A stretch of DNA of 32,276 nt, taken from the NCBI GenBank assembly GCA_034421995.1, contig DAOUJY010000129.1:1-32276 (forward strand). Reading direction: 5' to 3'. The first letter of the stretch is position 1, and each line of letters begins with the position of its first letter. The stretch is from Bin87 sp034421995. GTDB taxonomy: Bacteria > Chloroflexota > Dehalococcoidia > Lucifugimonadales > UBA3495. A model generated the notes under the pieces. It saw only the letters and a list, made by a program, of their open reading frames with translations, did no database searches and was not told the origin of the DNA. Both the position numbers and the translations under genes were made by a program. This document shows positions 23,012 through 30,057 of the stretch, piece by piece.

Positions 23012-23039
23012 GTAGGGGCGAATGATTATTCGCCCCTAC
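23012..23039. repeat. GTAGGGGC...GCCCCTAC hairpin repeat, copy C
   Basis: A perfect 12-bp inverted repeat GTAGGGGCGAAT/ATTCGCCCCTAC with loop GATT lies between the convergent ends of the LLM gene (23006) and the carbonic-anhydrase-like gene (23065). It is the fullest copy of the family also seen at 1456 and 4577. Confidence 0.88.
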
Positions 23040-23064
23040 ATTGTTGGCGCCGGCAACATTCGCC

Positions 23065-23568
23065 TCACAGACCGCTTTCCTTGAACCAGCCGGCCCGCTC
23101 CACCAAGTGCTCGGCGGTCATCCGCATCTGCTCAATCTGCTCGTCAGTTACCTGCCGCTTGACGGAGCCGGGGACGCCGGCGACGAAACTGCGGTCGGGC
23201 ACGTCCACATTGGACAGCACCACGGCGTTGGACGCGATGAGGCATTCCTTTCCGATGGTGGATTCGGTTAAGAAGGTGCAGTTGTTTCCCAGCAGGCTGC
23301 CGGAGCCGATCCGGTCGCCGTGAACGACGACACAGTGGCCGATGGACACGTCGTCCTCGATGACCAATCCATCGCCGTGGACCACGGAACCTTCCTGTAT
23401 GTTGACCCGGTTTCCGATGGTTATCAGGTTTCCGTCGCCCCGGATCGTTACTCCGGGCCAGACCGAACTGTATTCGCCGATGACCACGTTTCCGACCACG
23501 TATGCTGCCTCGCTGACCCAGGCGGTGGAGGCTATTTGGGGTTCGATGCCCCGCAGGCTGCGTATCAA
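23065..23568 (-). CDS. Gamma-carbonic anhydrase-like left-handed beta-helix protein
   Basis: This encodes 167 residues with clear hexapeptide repeats (VVGNVVIGEYSSVWPGVTIR, IGNRVNIQEGSVVHGDG, IEDDVSIGHCVVVHGD, IGSGSLLGNNC, IGKECLIASNAVV). They end in VAGVPGSVKRQV and an alpha-helical tail. The spaced histidines (VVHGD, IGHC, VVHGD) match the metal ligands of gamma-class carbonic anhydrase/YrdA/PaaY proteins, so trimeric metal binding is likely, but activity is unproven in most of this family. The start is the TTG at 23568 with GAGGGA about eight bases upstream; the GTG just before is in another frame. The leader carries a strong hairpin (23590-23620). Confidence 0.9.
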   Translation of the reverse strand: MIRSLRGIEPQIASTAWVSEAAYVVGNVVIGEYSSVWPGVTIRGDGNLITIGNRVNIQEGSVVHGDGLVIEDDVSIGHCVVVHGDRIGSGSLLGNNCTFLTESTIGKECLIASNAVVLSNVDVPDRSFVAGVPGSVKRQVTDEQIEQMRMTAEHLVERAGWFKESGL

Positions 23569-23589
23569 ATTGCGTCCCTCACCAGATAA

Positions 23590-23643
23590 TGCACCCCCGG
23601 CAGGAATGCCGATGGGTGCAGGATAACCGCAGTTGAGATTATA
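23590..23643 (-). promoter_or_regulatory. Promoter and leader hairpin of the carbonic-anhydrase-like gene
   Basis: On the minus strand TATAAT (23643-23638) is a perfect -10. The expected start near 23631 is followed by a 12-bp stem (TGCACCC...GGCA / TGCC...GGGTGCA, 23620-23590, with a small internal mismatch) only about 10 bases before the ribosome site. Confidence 0.45.
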
Positions 23644-23665
23644 GCGCAGCGAGGCCCGGACGGCG

Positions 23666-24175
23666 TCACTCGCGCCATTCCTTCACGGCTTGCCTGGCCT
23701 GACGCTCCCGCTCGCGTTCGATGATAGCCCGCCTCTTGTCGTACTGCCGCTTGCCCCGGGCTACGCCCAACTCAACCTTGGCGTGGCGGTTTTTCAGATA
23801 GAGACGAAGAGCGGCCAGCGTCAAGCCCTTTTCGGCAGTCTGGGCGCCCAGGTCGCTGATTTCGCTGCGATGCACCAGCAGTTTCCGGGGGCGTTTCGGT
23901 TCATGGTTCATGTAGCTGCCGGCGTCGTAAGGCGCGATGTGGACGCCGTGGAGCCAAAGTTCTCCGTCCTGCACCCGGGCATAGGCGTCGCGCAGGTCCA
24001 CTTTCCCGGCCCGTATGGATTTGATTTCAGTGCCGGTTAGAACGAGGCCGGCTTCAACGCGATCCAGTATCTCGTAGTCGTGGAGAGCCTTACGGTTCAC
24101 CGCAATTTGGCGATTGTTGCCGCCGGCGGCCGCCGCTTTGTTCTTTTTCTTGCTGTTGCGATTTTTACGTGGCAT
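23666..24175 (-). CDS. smpB: SsrA-binding protein SmpB
   Basis: This 169-residue protein delivers tmRNA to stalled ribosomes. It shows the SmpB core: DYEILDRVEAGLVLTGTEIKSIR, GKVDLRDAYARVQDGELWLHGVHIAPY, HEPKRPRKLLVHRSEI, LTLAALRLYLKNRHAKVELGVARGKRQYDKR split along its length, then the basic C-terminal tail that threads into the A-site. The N terminus carries an extra Lys/Asn/Ala-rich extension of about 28 residues (MPRKNRNSKKKNKAAAAGG). The ATG at 24175 is preferred over the GTG at 24184, with GGAGGAG upstream. It lies 19 bases after the ctp stop, so it is likely in that transcript. The tmRNA gene is not in this window. Confidence 0.97.
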   Translation of the reverse strand: MPRKNRNSKKKNKAAAAGGNNRQIAVNRKALHDYEILDRVEAGLVLTGTEIKSIRAGKVDLRDAYARVQDGELWLHGVHIAPYDAGSYMNHEPKRPRKLLVHRSEISDLGAQTAEKGLTLAALRLYLKNRHAKVELGVARGKRQYDKRRAIIERERERQARQAVKEWRE

Positions 24176-24194
24176 CGTGGGCACTCCTCCGCCG

Positions 24195-25406
24195 TTACCG
24201 TGCCGGAATTTGCTCGTTGAGGATGTCGATAGCCTGTTGCAAAGCGCCGTCTTCAGGATAGTTCGCGGGAAGGGGTTGAGCTTCTGCTTCGATTTCGATA
24301 TTGGGGGTCACTCCCTGTCCCTCAATCTGAGTATCGTCCGGCAGATACCACCGCCGGATGGTGAAATAGATCGCCGAGCCGTCGGACAATTCCCGCGCGA
24401 TATTGACGCTGCCTTTGCCGAAGGTGGTTTCGCCAACCACCGGCGCGCGCCGGTTGGTCTTGATGGCGCCGGCCATGATTTCGCTGGCGCTGGCGGAAAA
24501 CCTGTTGACCAACACCACCATCGGAATATCCACGCCCGGACCCCTTCGGTTAGCGTCGTAGTCGTTCCGGTTGCCTTGGGCGTCGATTTCATAAAGAATG
24601 GGACCGCCATCCAGGAAAAGCTCGGTCACGTCAACCACCGCGTTGAGCAGTCCACCGGGATTGTTTCTCAAATCCAGCACCAGCCCACGGCCCTGGGCGT
24701 CGTCGAATTCGTCCAGGGCACGGCGCACTTCGTCCTCGGTGGTGTTGGAAAAACTGTAGATCCAGAGGTGCCCAATGCCGTCCTCAACTATGCGGAAGTG
24801 GGTACTTTCGATTGGGATGCGACCGCGCGTTACCGTGATAGTTTCGTTTTGGTCGGAACCGGCGTGCCTTACCAGAAGGGTTACTTCAGTCCCGCCGGGA
24901 CCTCGGATCAGGTTGACGGCTTCGATCAGCGTCAGGTGACTGATACTGTCCCCGTCCACTGCCAGGATCAGGTCACCAGCCCGGATGCCGGCGGCTTCCG
25001 CGGGAGCGCCGGGAATGGGGGCGATGACGGTGAGACCGGCTTCGGTCATGGATACCTGGGCGCCGATACCTTCAAAATATCCCCGGTATCCCTCCTGCTC
25101 CCGCTGGTGCTGGTCTGAGCTGAGGTACGAAGCGTGGGGGTCTTCCAGGGCGGCCAGAATGCCGCGAATGGCTCCCTCCGACAGCTGCTGTGATTCCAGG
25201 GTGCGGTGGTCAACGTGTTCATCCATCAGGATGCGGTAAGCTTCGGCCACGGTTTTCAACTCCGGCGGGAGCTGGTCGCCGGCCGGAATCGGTTCGGTTG
25301 CGCCGGCGTTCACCCGTTCGCAGCCGGCAAAAGCCAGCAAGAGGAACAAGGCGAAGATCAGCAGCAGGACACGTGATGCTATCGGTCGGTCGATCATCAG
25401 GTGCAT
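24195..25406 (-). CDS. C-terminal processing peptidase (S41A, CtpA-type), lipoprotein
   Basis: This 403-residue protease has a lipoprotein signal (VLLLIFALFLLLAFAGC, Cys at about residue 28) that places it on the outside of the membrane. A PDZ domain (about residues 115-190; AAGIRAGDLILAVDGDSI) is followed by the S41 core with the catalytic serine in NRFSASASEIMAGAI and lysine in GETTFGKGSVN. LDLRNNPGG and a conserved substrate-pocket segment are also present. Starts at 25406 or 25397 are both possible; no good ribosome site is visible. Longer in-frame sequence upstream overlaps the divergent HMGS-like gene and is rejected. It is followed by smpB. Confidence 0.94.
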   Translation of the reverse strand: MHLMIDRPIASRVLLLIFALFLLLAFAGCERVNAGATEPIPAGDQLPPELKTVAEAYRILMDEHVDHRTLESQQLSEGAIRGILAALEDPHASYLSSDQHQREQEGYRGYFEGIGAQVSMTEAGLTVIAPIPGAPAEAAGIRAGDLILAVDGDSISHLTLIEAVNLIRGPGGTEVTLLVRHAGSDQNETITVTRGRIPIESTHFRIVEDGIGHLWIYSFSNTTEDEVRRALDEFDDAQGRGLVLDLRNNPGGLLNAVVDVTELFLDGGPILYEIDAQGNRNDYDANRRGPGVDIPMVVLVNRFSASASEIMAGAIKTNRRAPVVGETTFGKGSVNIARELSDGSAIYFTIRRWYLPDDTQIEGQGVTPNIEIEAEAQPLPANYPEDGALQQAIDILNEQIPAR

Positions 25407-25424
25407 TGTAGCACGGGGCCTGCG

Positions 25425-25454
25425 TTGACACTCTATCGCGGGCGCTGATAGCAT
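25425..25454 (+). promoter_or_regulatory. Probable promoter of the HMGS-like gene
   Basis: Perfect TTGACA (25425-25430), an 18-base spacer and TAGCAT (25449-25454, 4/6) lie about 40 bases before the TTG start at 25494. Confidence 0.5.
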
Positions 25455-25493
25455 CCTTGAACGTATCGTGCTGCACGTTGGGAGAACGTAAAA

Positions 25494-26927
25494 TTGGTCG
25501 GAATCGCCGCCTATGGAGCTTATGTGCCCCGCTACCGTCTCGGAGCGGAGACCGACGGCTGGAACTCCCGCCAAGAGCGGGCGGTGGCCAATTTTGACGA
25601 GGACAGCGTGACCATGGCGGTGGCCGCCGGAGCGGATTGCCTCACGGGACGCGACCGCAGCGCAATCGACGGAATAATCTTTGCCAGCACCACTCCTCCC
25701 TACGCGGAAAAGCAATGCGCGGCCATCGTTGCCGCGGCGCTGGATTTGCGGCAGGACATTTTCGCCGTGGACGTCTCAAACGTGCTGCGGGCCGGCACCA
25801 ATGCCATTCAGGCGGGGCTGGACGCCGTGGCGGCCGGGCGGGCCAGCCAGGCGCTGGTGGTCGTCGCAGACAGCCGGCAGGGGCCGCCCAGAGGCGAAAC
25901 GGAACGCGCGTCCGGGGATGGAGCGGCGGCTTTTGTCATTGCGGACCATGGCGTGATCGCGGAGCACGTCGGCAGCCACTCCGTCACCGACAATATGCTG
26001 GATATGTGGCGGACGCCTGGGGACGCCTTCGTGCGAACGTGGGAAGACCGTTTCGCCACCGAAGAGGGGATCGAGCGCATCGTACCTGAGGCGCTCAGCG
26101 CCTATTGCCAACGTACCGGCATCAGCCCGACCGACGTGTCGAAAATTGCGTTGTACGCTCCCGATGCCAGGCGGCACGCGCGGTTGGCCCGGCAATTGGG
26201 TTTCGGGGAAGAGCAGATACAGGAACCGTTGTTCGGCGCCGTCGGAAATGCGGGAGCAGCCTTTGTTCCGATGCTGTTGGCGGCGGCGCTGGAAACGGCC
26301 GCCCCGGGAGATTTGCTGCTGGGAGTTTCCTATGGCGACGGCAGCGACGTGCTCGGCTTTAGGGGCGCGCCCGCCATGACTGGCGCAGCGAAGCCGGCCA
26401 TGGGGGTGTCCGGATGGATGGCGGCGAAAAAGGTATTGGGGAGCTACGAAACCTACGCTCGCTGGCGTGAGGTCTGGACGCTTGACGATGCGTCGCGCCG
26501 ACCGGCGCCCGCTTCGCCCTCCGTGTCCGCGCTGTGGCGCGAAGGCGACAAGAACGTTAGGTTATACGCCGCGCGTTGCCGGGCCTGTGGCTACGTGCAA
26601 TATCCGGCCCAACGAGTGTGCGTTGAATGCCGCCGCGTTGACGACAGCGAGCCGGTGCGGCTCAGCGAAAAGGCGGCGGAGGTCTTCACCTACTCAATGG
26701 ACTACATCGCCGGCGCCGTGGATACGCCGTTGGTGGTCACGGTGGTGGATTTTGAGGGCGGCGGTCGCGTGTTGTGCATGATGACCGACCGGGAACTGGA
26801 CGAAGTGCGCGTGGGGATGCCCGTGGAGATGAGCTTCCGCAAGCTGCGGGTGGTGAATGGGATCCACAACTACTATTGGAAAGCCGTACCCAGGCGGACG
26901 CCGGTCTTCGCGGCAATGGCCTCGTAA
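25494..26927 (+). CDS. HMG-CoA synthase-like thiolase-fold protein fused to a DUF35 zinc-ribbon/OB domain
   Basis: This 477-residue two-domain protein starts with a thiolase-superfamily domain resembling archaeal HMG-CoA synthase (MVGIAAYGAYVPRYRL, DGIIFASTTPPYAEKQ, SGDGAAAFVIAD, FGAVGNAGAAFVPMLL; residues 1-310). The DUF35 acyl-CoA-binding domain follows (about 340-465), with zinc-ribbon cysteines CRACGYVQYPAQRVCVEC and an OB fold (FTYSMDYIAG..., PLVVTVVDFEGGGRVLCM). At the usual catalytic-cysteine position (consensus C in xCxAGTxAL) it reads SNVLRAGTNAI, so the nucleophile is missing. Condensation by the normal mechanism is therefore doubtful; an aldolase or scaffold role, as in thiolase-like/DUF35 complexes, is possible. 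Start TTG with GGGAG upstream. Confidence 0.88.
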   Translation: MVGIAAYGAYVPRYRLGAETDGWNSRQERAVANFDEDSVTMAVAAGADCLTGRDRSAIDGIIFASTTPPYAEKQCAAIVAAALDLRQDIFAVDVSNVLRAGTNAIQAGLDAVAAGRASQALVVVADSRQGPPRGETERASGDGAAAFVIADHGVIAEHVGSHSVTDNMLDMWRTPGDAFVRTWEDRFATEEGIERIVPEALSAYCQRTGISPTDVSKIALYAPDARRHARLARQLGFGEEQIQEPLFGAVGNAGAAFVPMLLAAALETAAPGDLLLGVSYGDGSDVLGFRGAPAMTGAAKPAMGVSGWMAAKKVLGSYETYARWREVWTLDDASRRPAPASPSVSALWREGDKNVRLYAARCRACGYVQYPAQRVCVECRRVDDSEPVRLSEKAAEVFTYSMDYIAGAVDTPLVVTVVDFEGGGRVLCMMTDRELDEVRVGMPVEMSFRKLRVVNGIHNYYWKAVPRRTPVFAAMAS

Positions 26928-26943
26928 GTCTTGAGGGCTGAGT

Positions 26944-27873
26944 ATGGCGGAGCAGTTCACCATCGTTGACCATTGGATCCCCATACGGGGACTCTGGAAT
27001 AGGGAACCTGATGATTTCATGACTTACAAGGGAACGGGGGCGGATGCCGGTCCGTCCACGGACCTGCCGGATCCCCACGGAATTGCATTGAGCAGCATCC
27101 GGTTCAACAATGGCCGCATCAGGACAACGATCAACCTGTCTTCCGATGCCGACGCCGGGCGCATCCTGGTGGGCTTCAGTGGGCGGAACTCCTGGCACGT
27201 TGCCGCCGGGATCGGTGGCGGCGAAGAAGCCTATGTTATCGAAGAGTTCGACCCGCGTACCCGGTGGAGACGACTGGCAGACGCTGGCAGGATGGCCAAC
27301 CTGGAGCTCAACAGTCCCCACCCGGTTGAAGTAGAATTGAAATGTCAGCGGTTGAAACTAACGGTAGGCAGCATCAAAGTACTGGATCATATTTTGAGCC
27401 AACCCGTGGAGCCGGAACAGGTCGCCATATATGCTTCGGGCGCTAACCCGGTGCGTTTCGGGCCAGTTGAAGTTGCTCCCCAAGCCCGCACCGCTTTCGT
27501 CGTCATGCAGTTCACCTCGCCCTTTGACGAATTGTTTGAAGACGTAATCCGCCCGGTTTGCGCCGAGTCAGGAATCCAAGCGTATCGCGCTTCCGACATC
27601 TACCGCCCTGGCATTGTATTACAGAGCATTATCCAGGGATTGGCTGAATCCAGCATAATTATTGCCGAGATTACGCCGGTCAACCCCAACGTGTTCTATG
27701 AGTTGGGATACGCCCACGGTTTGCGGAAACCGGTGATTCTGCTAGCGGAACGAGACACTTCACTGCCTTTTGACATAAGCGGGTATCGCGTCATCTTCTA
27801 TGAGAATGCAATACGGGGCAAGAGCAGCCTGGAAGCCGACCTGCGCTTGCATCTGGCGAACATATTCGGCTAA
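26944..27873 (+). CDS. Jelly-roll domain fused to a nucleoside 2-deoxyribosyltransferase/TIR-like domain
   Basis: This 309-residue protein has two parts. Residues 1-175 look like a beta-sandwich (FTIVDHWIPIRGLWNREP, GIALSSIRFNNGRIRTTINL, AGRILVGFSGRNSWHVAAGI, VEVELKCQRLKLTVG), similar in pattern to LamG/concanavalin-like folds. Residues 180-309 are a Rossmann-like domain of the nucleoside-deoxyribosyltransferase/TIR-like type: AFVVMQFTSPFDELFEDVI, SIIIAEITPVNPNVFYELGYAHGLRKPVILL, LPFDISGYRVIFY. The glutamate in FYELGYAHG matches the catalytic glutamate of NDTs; the usual IADLT aspartate is Glu here. TIR-like/NDT domains in bacteria often cut NAD or nucleotides in defence. GAGGG precedes the ATG. 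It sits between two acyl-CoA genes. Confidence 0.75.
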   Translation: MAEQFTIVDHWIPIRGLWNREPDDFMTYKGTGADAGPSTDLPDPHGIALSSIRFNNGRIRTTINLSSDADAGRILVGFSGRNSWHVAAGIGGGEEAYVIEEFDPRTRWRRLADAGRMANLELNSPHPVEVELKCQRLKLTVGSIKVLDHILSQPVEPEQVAIYASGANPVRFGPVEVAPQARTAFVVMQFTSPFDELFEDVIRPVCAESGIQAYRASDIYRPGIVLQSIIQGLAESSIIIAEITPVNPNVFYELGYAHGLRKPVILLAERDTSLPFDISGYRVIFYENAIRGKSSLEADLRLHLANIFG

Positions 27874-27900
27874 TCCGGCGAGAACGCAAAGGAGTTTGCT

Positions 27901-29073
27901 ATGAGTGGAATACGAGACCGGGTTGCCGTCGTCGGGATGGGTTGTACCCGCTTTGGTGAGCGCTGGGACGCTTCGGCCGCCGACCTCATGGTGGAGGCGG
28001 CGTATGAAGCCTACGAGGATGCCGGGCTGGACAGCACCGACATCCAGGCCGCCTGGCTGGGCACGGTGAGCAGCTTCCGCACCGGCCAGCCCCTGGCTGA
28101 AGCGCTGAAGCTGGACTACATTCCCATCACCCGGGTGGAGAATGCCTGCGCCACCGCTACCGACGCCTTCCGCAACGCTTGCTACGCGGTGGCTGCCGGC
28201 GTTTACGACATCGTGCTGGCCATGGGCGTGGAGAAGCTTAAGGACAGCGGCTTTTCCGGCCTGGCCATCGCCGCCGGTCCAGGTTCCGACGTGGAGCCGC
28301 CCACGCCGCCGCCGTCGCAATTCGCCATGGCGGCCACCCGCTATTTCCATCATTACGGCATCGATTACGACGATGGAAAACGAACGCTGGCGCAGATCGC
28401 GTCTAAGAACCACCACAACGGCACGTTGAATTCCAAAGCCCACTTCCAGCGGGAAGTGAGTGAGGACCAGATCATCAACGCGCCGATGATTGCCTGGCCC
28501 CTGGGCTTGTACGACTGCTGCGGAGTCAGCGACGGAGCGGCGGCGGCCATCATCACCACGCCGGAAATTGCCCGTACCCTGCGCGATGACTACATCCTGG
28601 TCAAGGGGTTGGGGCTGGCCGTGGGCGCTTTCGGCGTGCTGCGCAACGATTGGGATTTCACTTATTTCCCGGAAACCGTGCGAGCCAGCCAGGCCGCCTA
28701 TGAAGAGGCCGGCATCTCCGACCCCCGCGCCGAAATCGATATGGCGATGGTGCACGACTGCTTCACGATCACCGAATTGATCATTATGGAAGATCTGGGT
28801 TTCAGCCCGCGGGGGCAGGCCAGCGCCGATGTTGCCGACGGCGCGTTCTCCCTGGAAGGGGACCTGCCGGTCAACACCGACGGGGGTCTCAAATGCTTTG
28901 GGCACCCCATCGGGGCCAGCGGCATCCGGATGATTTACGAGGTGTACAAGCAGATGCAGGGCAAGGCCGGCGGGCGGCAATTGCAGAAAGCCGACCTGGG
29001 GATTACTCACAACCTGGGTGGACGGCCCGGCTCGTTCACCTGCTCCGTGGCGGTGTTCGGGAGGCCCGACTGA
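27901..29073 (+). CDS. SCP-x-type thiolase (acetyl-CoA acetyltransferase family)
   Basis: This 390-residue thiolase has the catalytic cysteine in VENACATATDAFRNA (about residue 84), GVEKLKDSG, the pocket histidine in MVHDCFTITELI, GLKCFGHPIGASG with the active-site histidine, and a final HNLGGRPGSF in place of the common CxG motif. This variant pattern is typical of SCP-x/lipid-transfer-type thiolases that pair with DUF35 proteins. AAAGGAG lies seven bases before the ATG. It follows the HMGS-like/DUF35 fusion in the same direction with one unrelated-looking gene between. A joint role in beta-oxidation or carbon-carbon cleavage of branched or cyclic acyl-CoAs is inferred. Confidence 0.93.
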   Translation: MSGIRDRVAVVGMGCTRFGERWDASAADLMVEAAYEAYEDAGLDSTDIQAAWLGTVSSFRTGQPLAEALKLDYIPITRVENACATATDAFRNACYAVAAGVYDIVLAMGVEKLKDSGFSGLAIAAGPGSDVEPPTPPPSQFAMAATRYFHHYGIDYDDGKRTLAQIASKNHHNGTLNSKAHFQREVSEDQIINAPMIAWPLGLYDCCGVSDGAAAAIITTPEIARTLRDDYILVKGLGLAVGAFGVLRNDWDFTYFPETVRASQAAYEEAGISDPRAEIDMAMVHDCFTITELIIMEDLGFSPRGQASADVADGAFSLEGDLPVNTDGGLKCFGHPIGASGIRMIYEVYKQMQGKAGGRQLQKADLGITHNLGGRPGSFTCSVAVFGRPD

Positions 29074-29104
29074 TTACCCGCTGACGGTGCAGCAGCCACT
29101 TTCG

Positions 29105-29134
29105 GGGCGGCCCGTTGGGGTCGCCCAATTTTTT
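29105..29134 (+). terminator. Intrinsic terminator after the thiolase gene
   Basis: A 9-bp stem GGGCGGCCC / GGGTCGCCC (one G-T pair) with loop GTTG is followed by AATTTTTT. It separates the acyl-CoA unit from minCDE. Confidence 0.9.
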
Positions 29135-29185
29135 GAAATTACCCAAACTCGCAGACGGCGTTATATGCGACAAAACGGACGGCAT

Positions 29186-29194
29186 TGCTATAAA
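29186..29194 (+). promoter_or_regulatory. Extended -10 promoter giving a leaderless minC message
   Basis: TGCTATAAA (29186-29194) is an extended -10. Transcription should begin near 29200-29202, at or just before the minC ATG (29203), and no ribosome site is present. The same TGCTATAA pattern stands before the LLM gene. Confidence 0.5.
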
Positions 29195-29202
29195 TACCTG
29201 CG

Positions 29203-30057
29203 ATGCCGACAAACGTTAACGAAACCCAGGCGCTGGTGCAGGTCTCAGGCCGCGGCACGCGGGTCAATTTCAAAATTGACGACGGCGTGCCGGTAGAGAC
29301 GGCCTGCCATGCCCTGTTGGAGCACCTGAACCGCAACAAAAACCTCTACTCCGGCGGGGAGGTGGTGGTTGACATCGGCCGGCGCGTGCTGCGCGAAGAC
29401 CACCGGTCCGAAATCAGGCGGGTAATCGAATCAAAATCGGGCCTCACCGTGAAGCAATTCCGGTGCGAACCGGACATCCTGGAACGGGAAAGGCAGCGCA
29501 TCACCGACTTGCTTGAAGCGCAGAACATTGCCCGCCGCCCGGTTAGCAACGGAGAGGCTCCCGGCGGCAACGGGGAGGACGCCGCGGAAACGCAATCCGT
29601 CGGCGATGACGGCCAAACCGTCAATGAGATCCTCGTGGGCGGTATTGTGCCAGGCGGCGAGCGGTACGGGGCGCCGGGATTGATAGTGCGGGGGACGTGC
29701 CGAGCCGGGGAGGTGATCGATGTTGCCGGGAATCTGGTGATATTAGGGAACGTCAACCCCGGAGCGCTGGTCAGAGCCGGGGGCGACATTTTGGTGTTTG
29801 GGGAACTCCGGGGCCAAGCCCACGCGGGAGCATCCGGCGACGCTACTGCCACCATCGTAGCGATGTCCATAGCCCAGCCCAGCCTGCGGATAGCCGGGTA
29901 TGCGTGGCGCGACGACGAATCACCGCCTAACTTCGGGCATCGTGGCCCGGACCGCAACGTCGCCGTCATCGCCCGAGTCAGGAACGGTTCGGTCCACCTG
30001 GCGCCGTATCGCAAAAATTATGCACTGGACCACGGAGGAAACCCCCATGAGCGGTAA
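29203..30057 (+). CDS. minC: Septum-site inhibitor MinC
   Basis: This 284-residue inhibitor of FtsZ polymerisation is recruited to the membrane by MinD. The N-terminal MinC_N domain spans about residues 8-100 (QVSGRGTRVNFKIDDGVPVE, VVVDIGRRVL). A Gly/Glu-rich linker (about 118-150) follows, then the MinC_C beta-helix (LIVRGTCRAGEVIDVAGNLV, ILGNVNPGALVRAGGDILVF, GELRGQAHAGASGDATATIV), which dimerises and binds MinD. The ending is longer than usual, with about 40 extra residues (GPDRNVAVIARVRNG...). The stop lies 11 bases inside minD. No ribosome site precedes the ATG, in line with a leaderless start. Confidence 0.93.
   Translation: MPTNVNETQALVQVSGRGTRVNFKIDDGVPVETACHALLEHLNRNKNLYSGGEVVVDIGRRVLREDHRSEIRRVIESKSGLTVKQFRCEPDILERERQRITDLLEAQNIARRPVSNGEAPGGNGEDAAETQSVGDDGQTVNEILVGGIVPGGERYGAPGLIVRGTCRAGEVIDVAGNLVILGNVNPGALVRAGGDILVFGELRGQAHAGASGDATATIVAMSIAQPSLRIAGYAWRDDESPPNFGHRGPDRNVAVIARVRNGSVHLAPYRKNYALDHGGNPHER

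Noticed and set aside
24114..25118. A 334-codon plus-strand open frame
   Set aside because: It lies opposite ctp/smpB, both firmly identified.
27760..29010. A 416-codon minus-strand open frame
   Set aside because: It is antisense to the thiolase, which has all family motifs; the reverse translation shows none.
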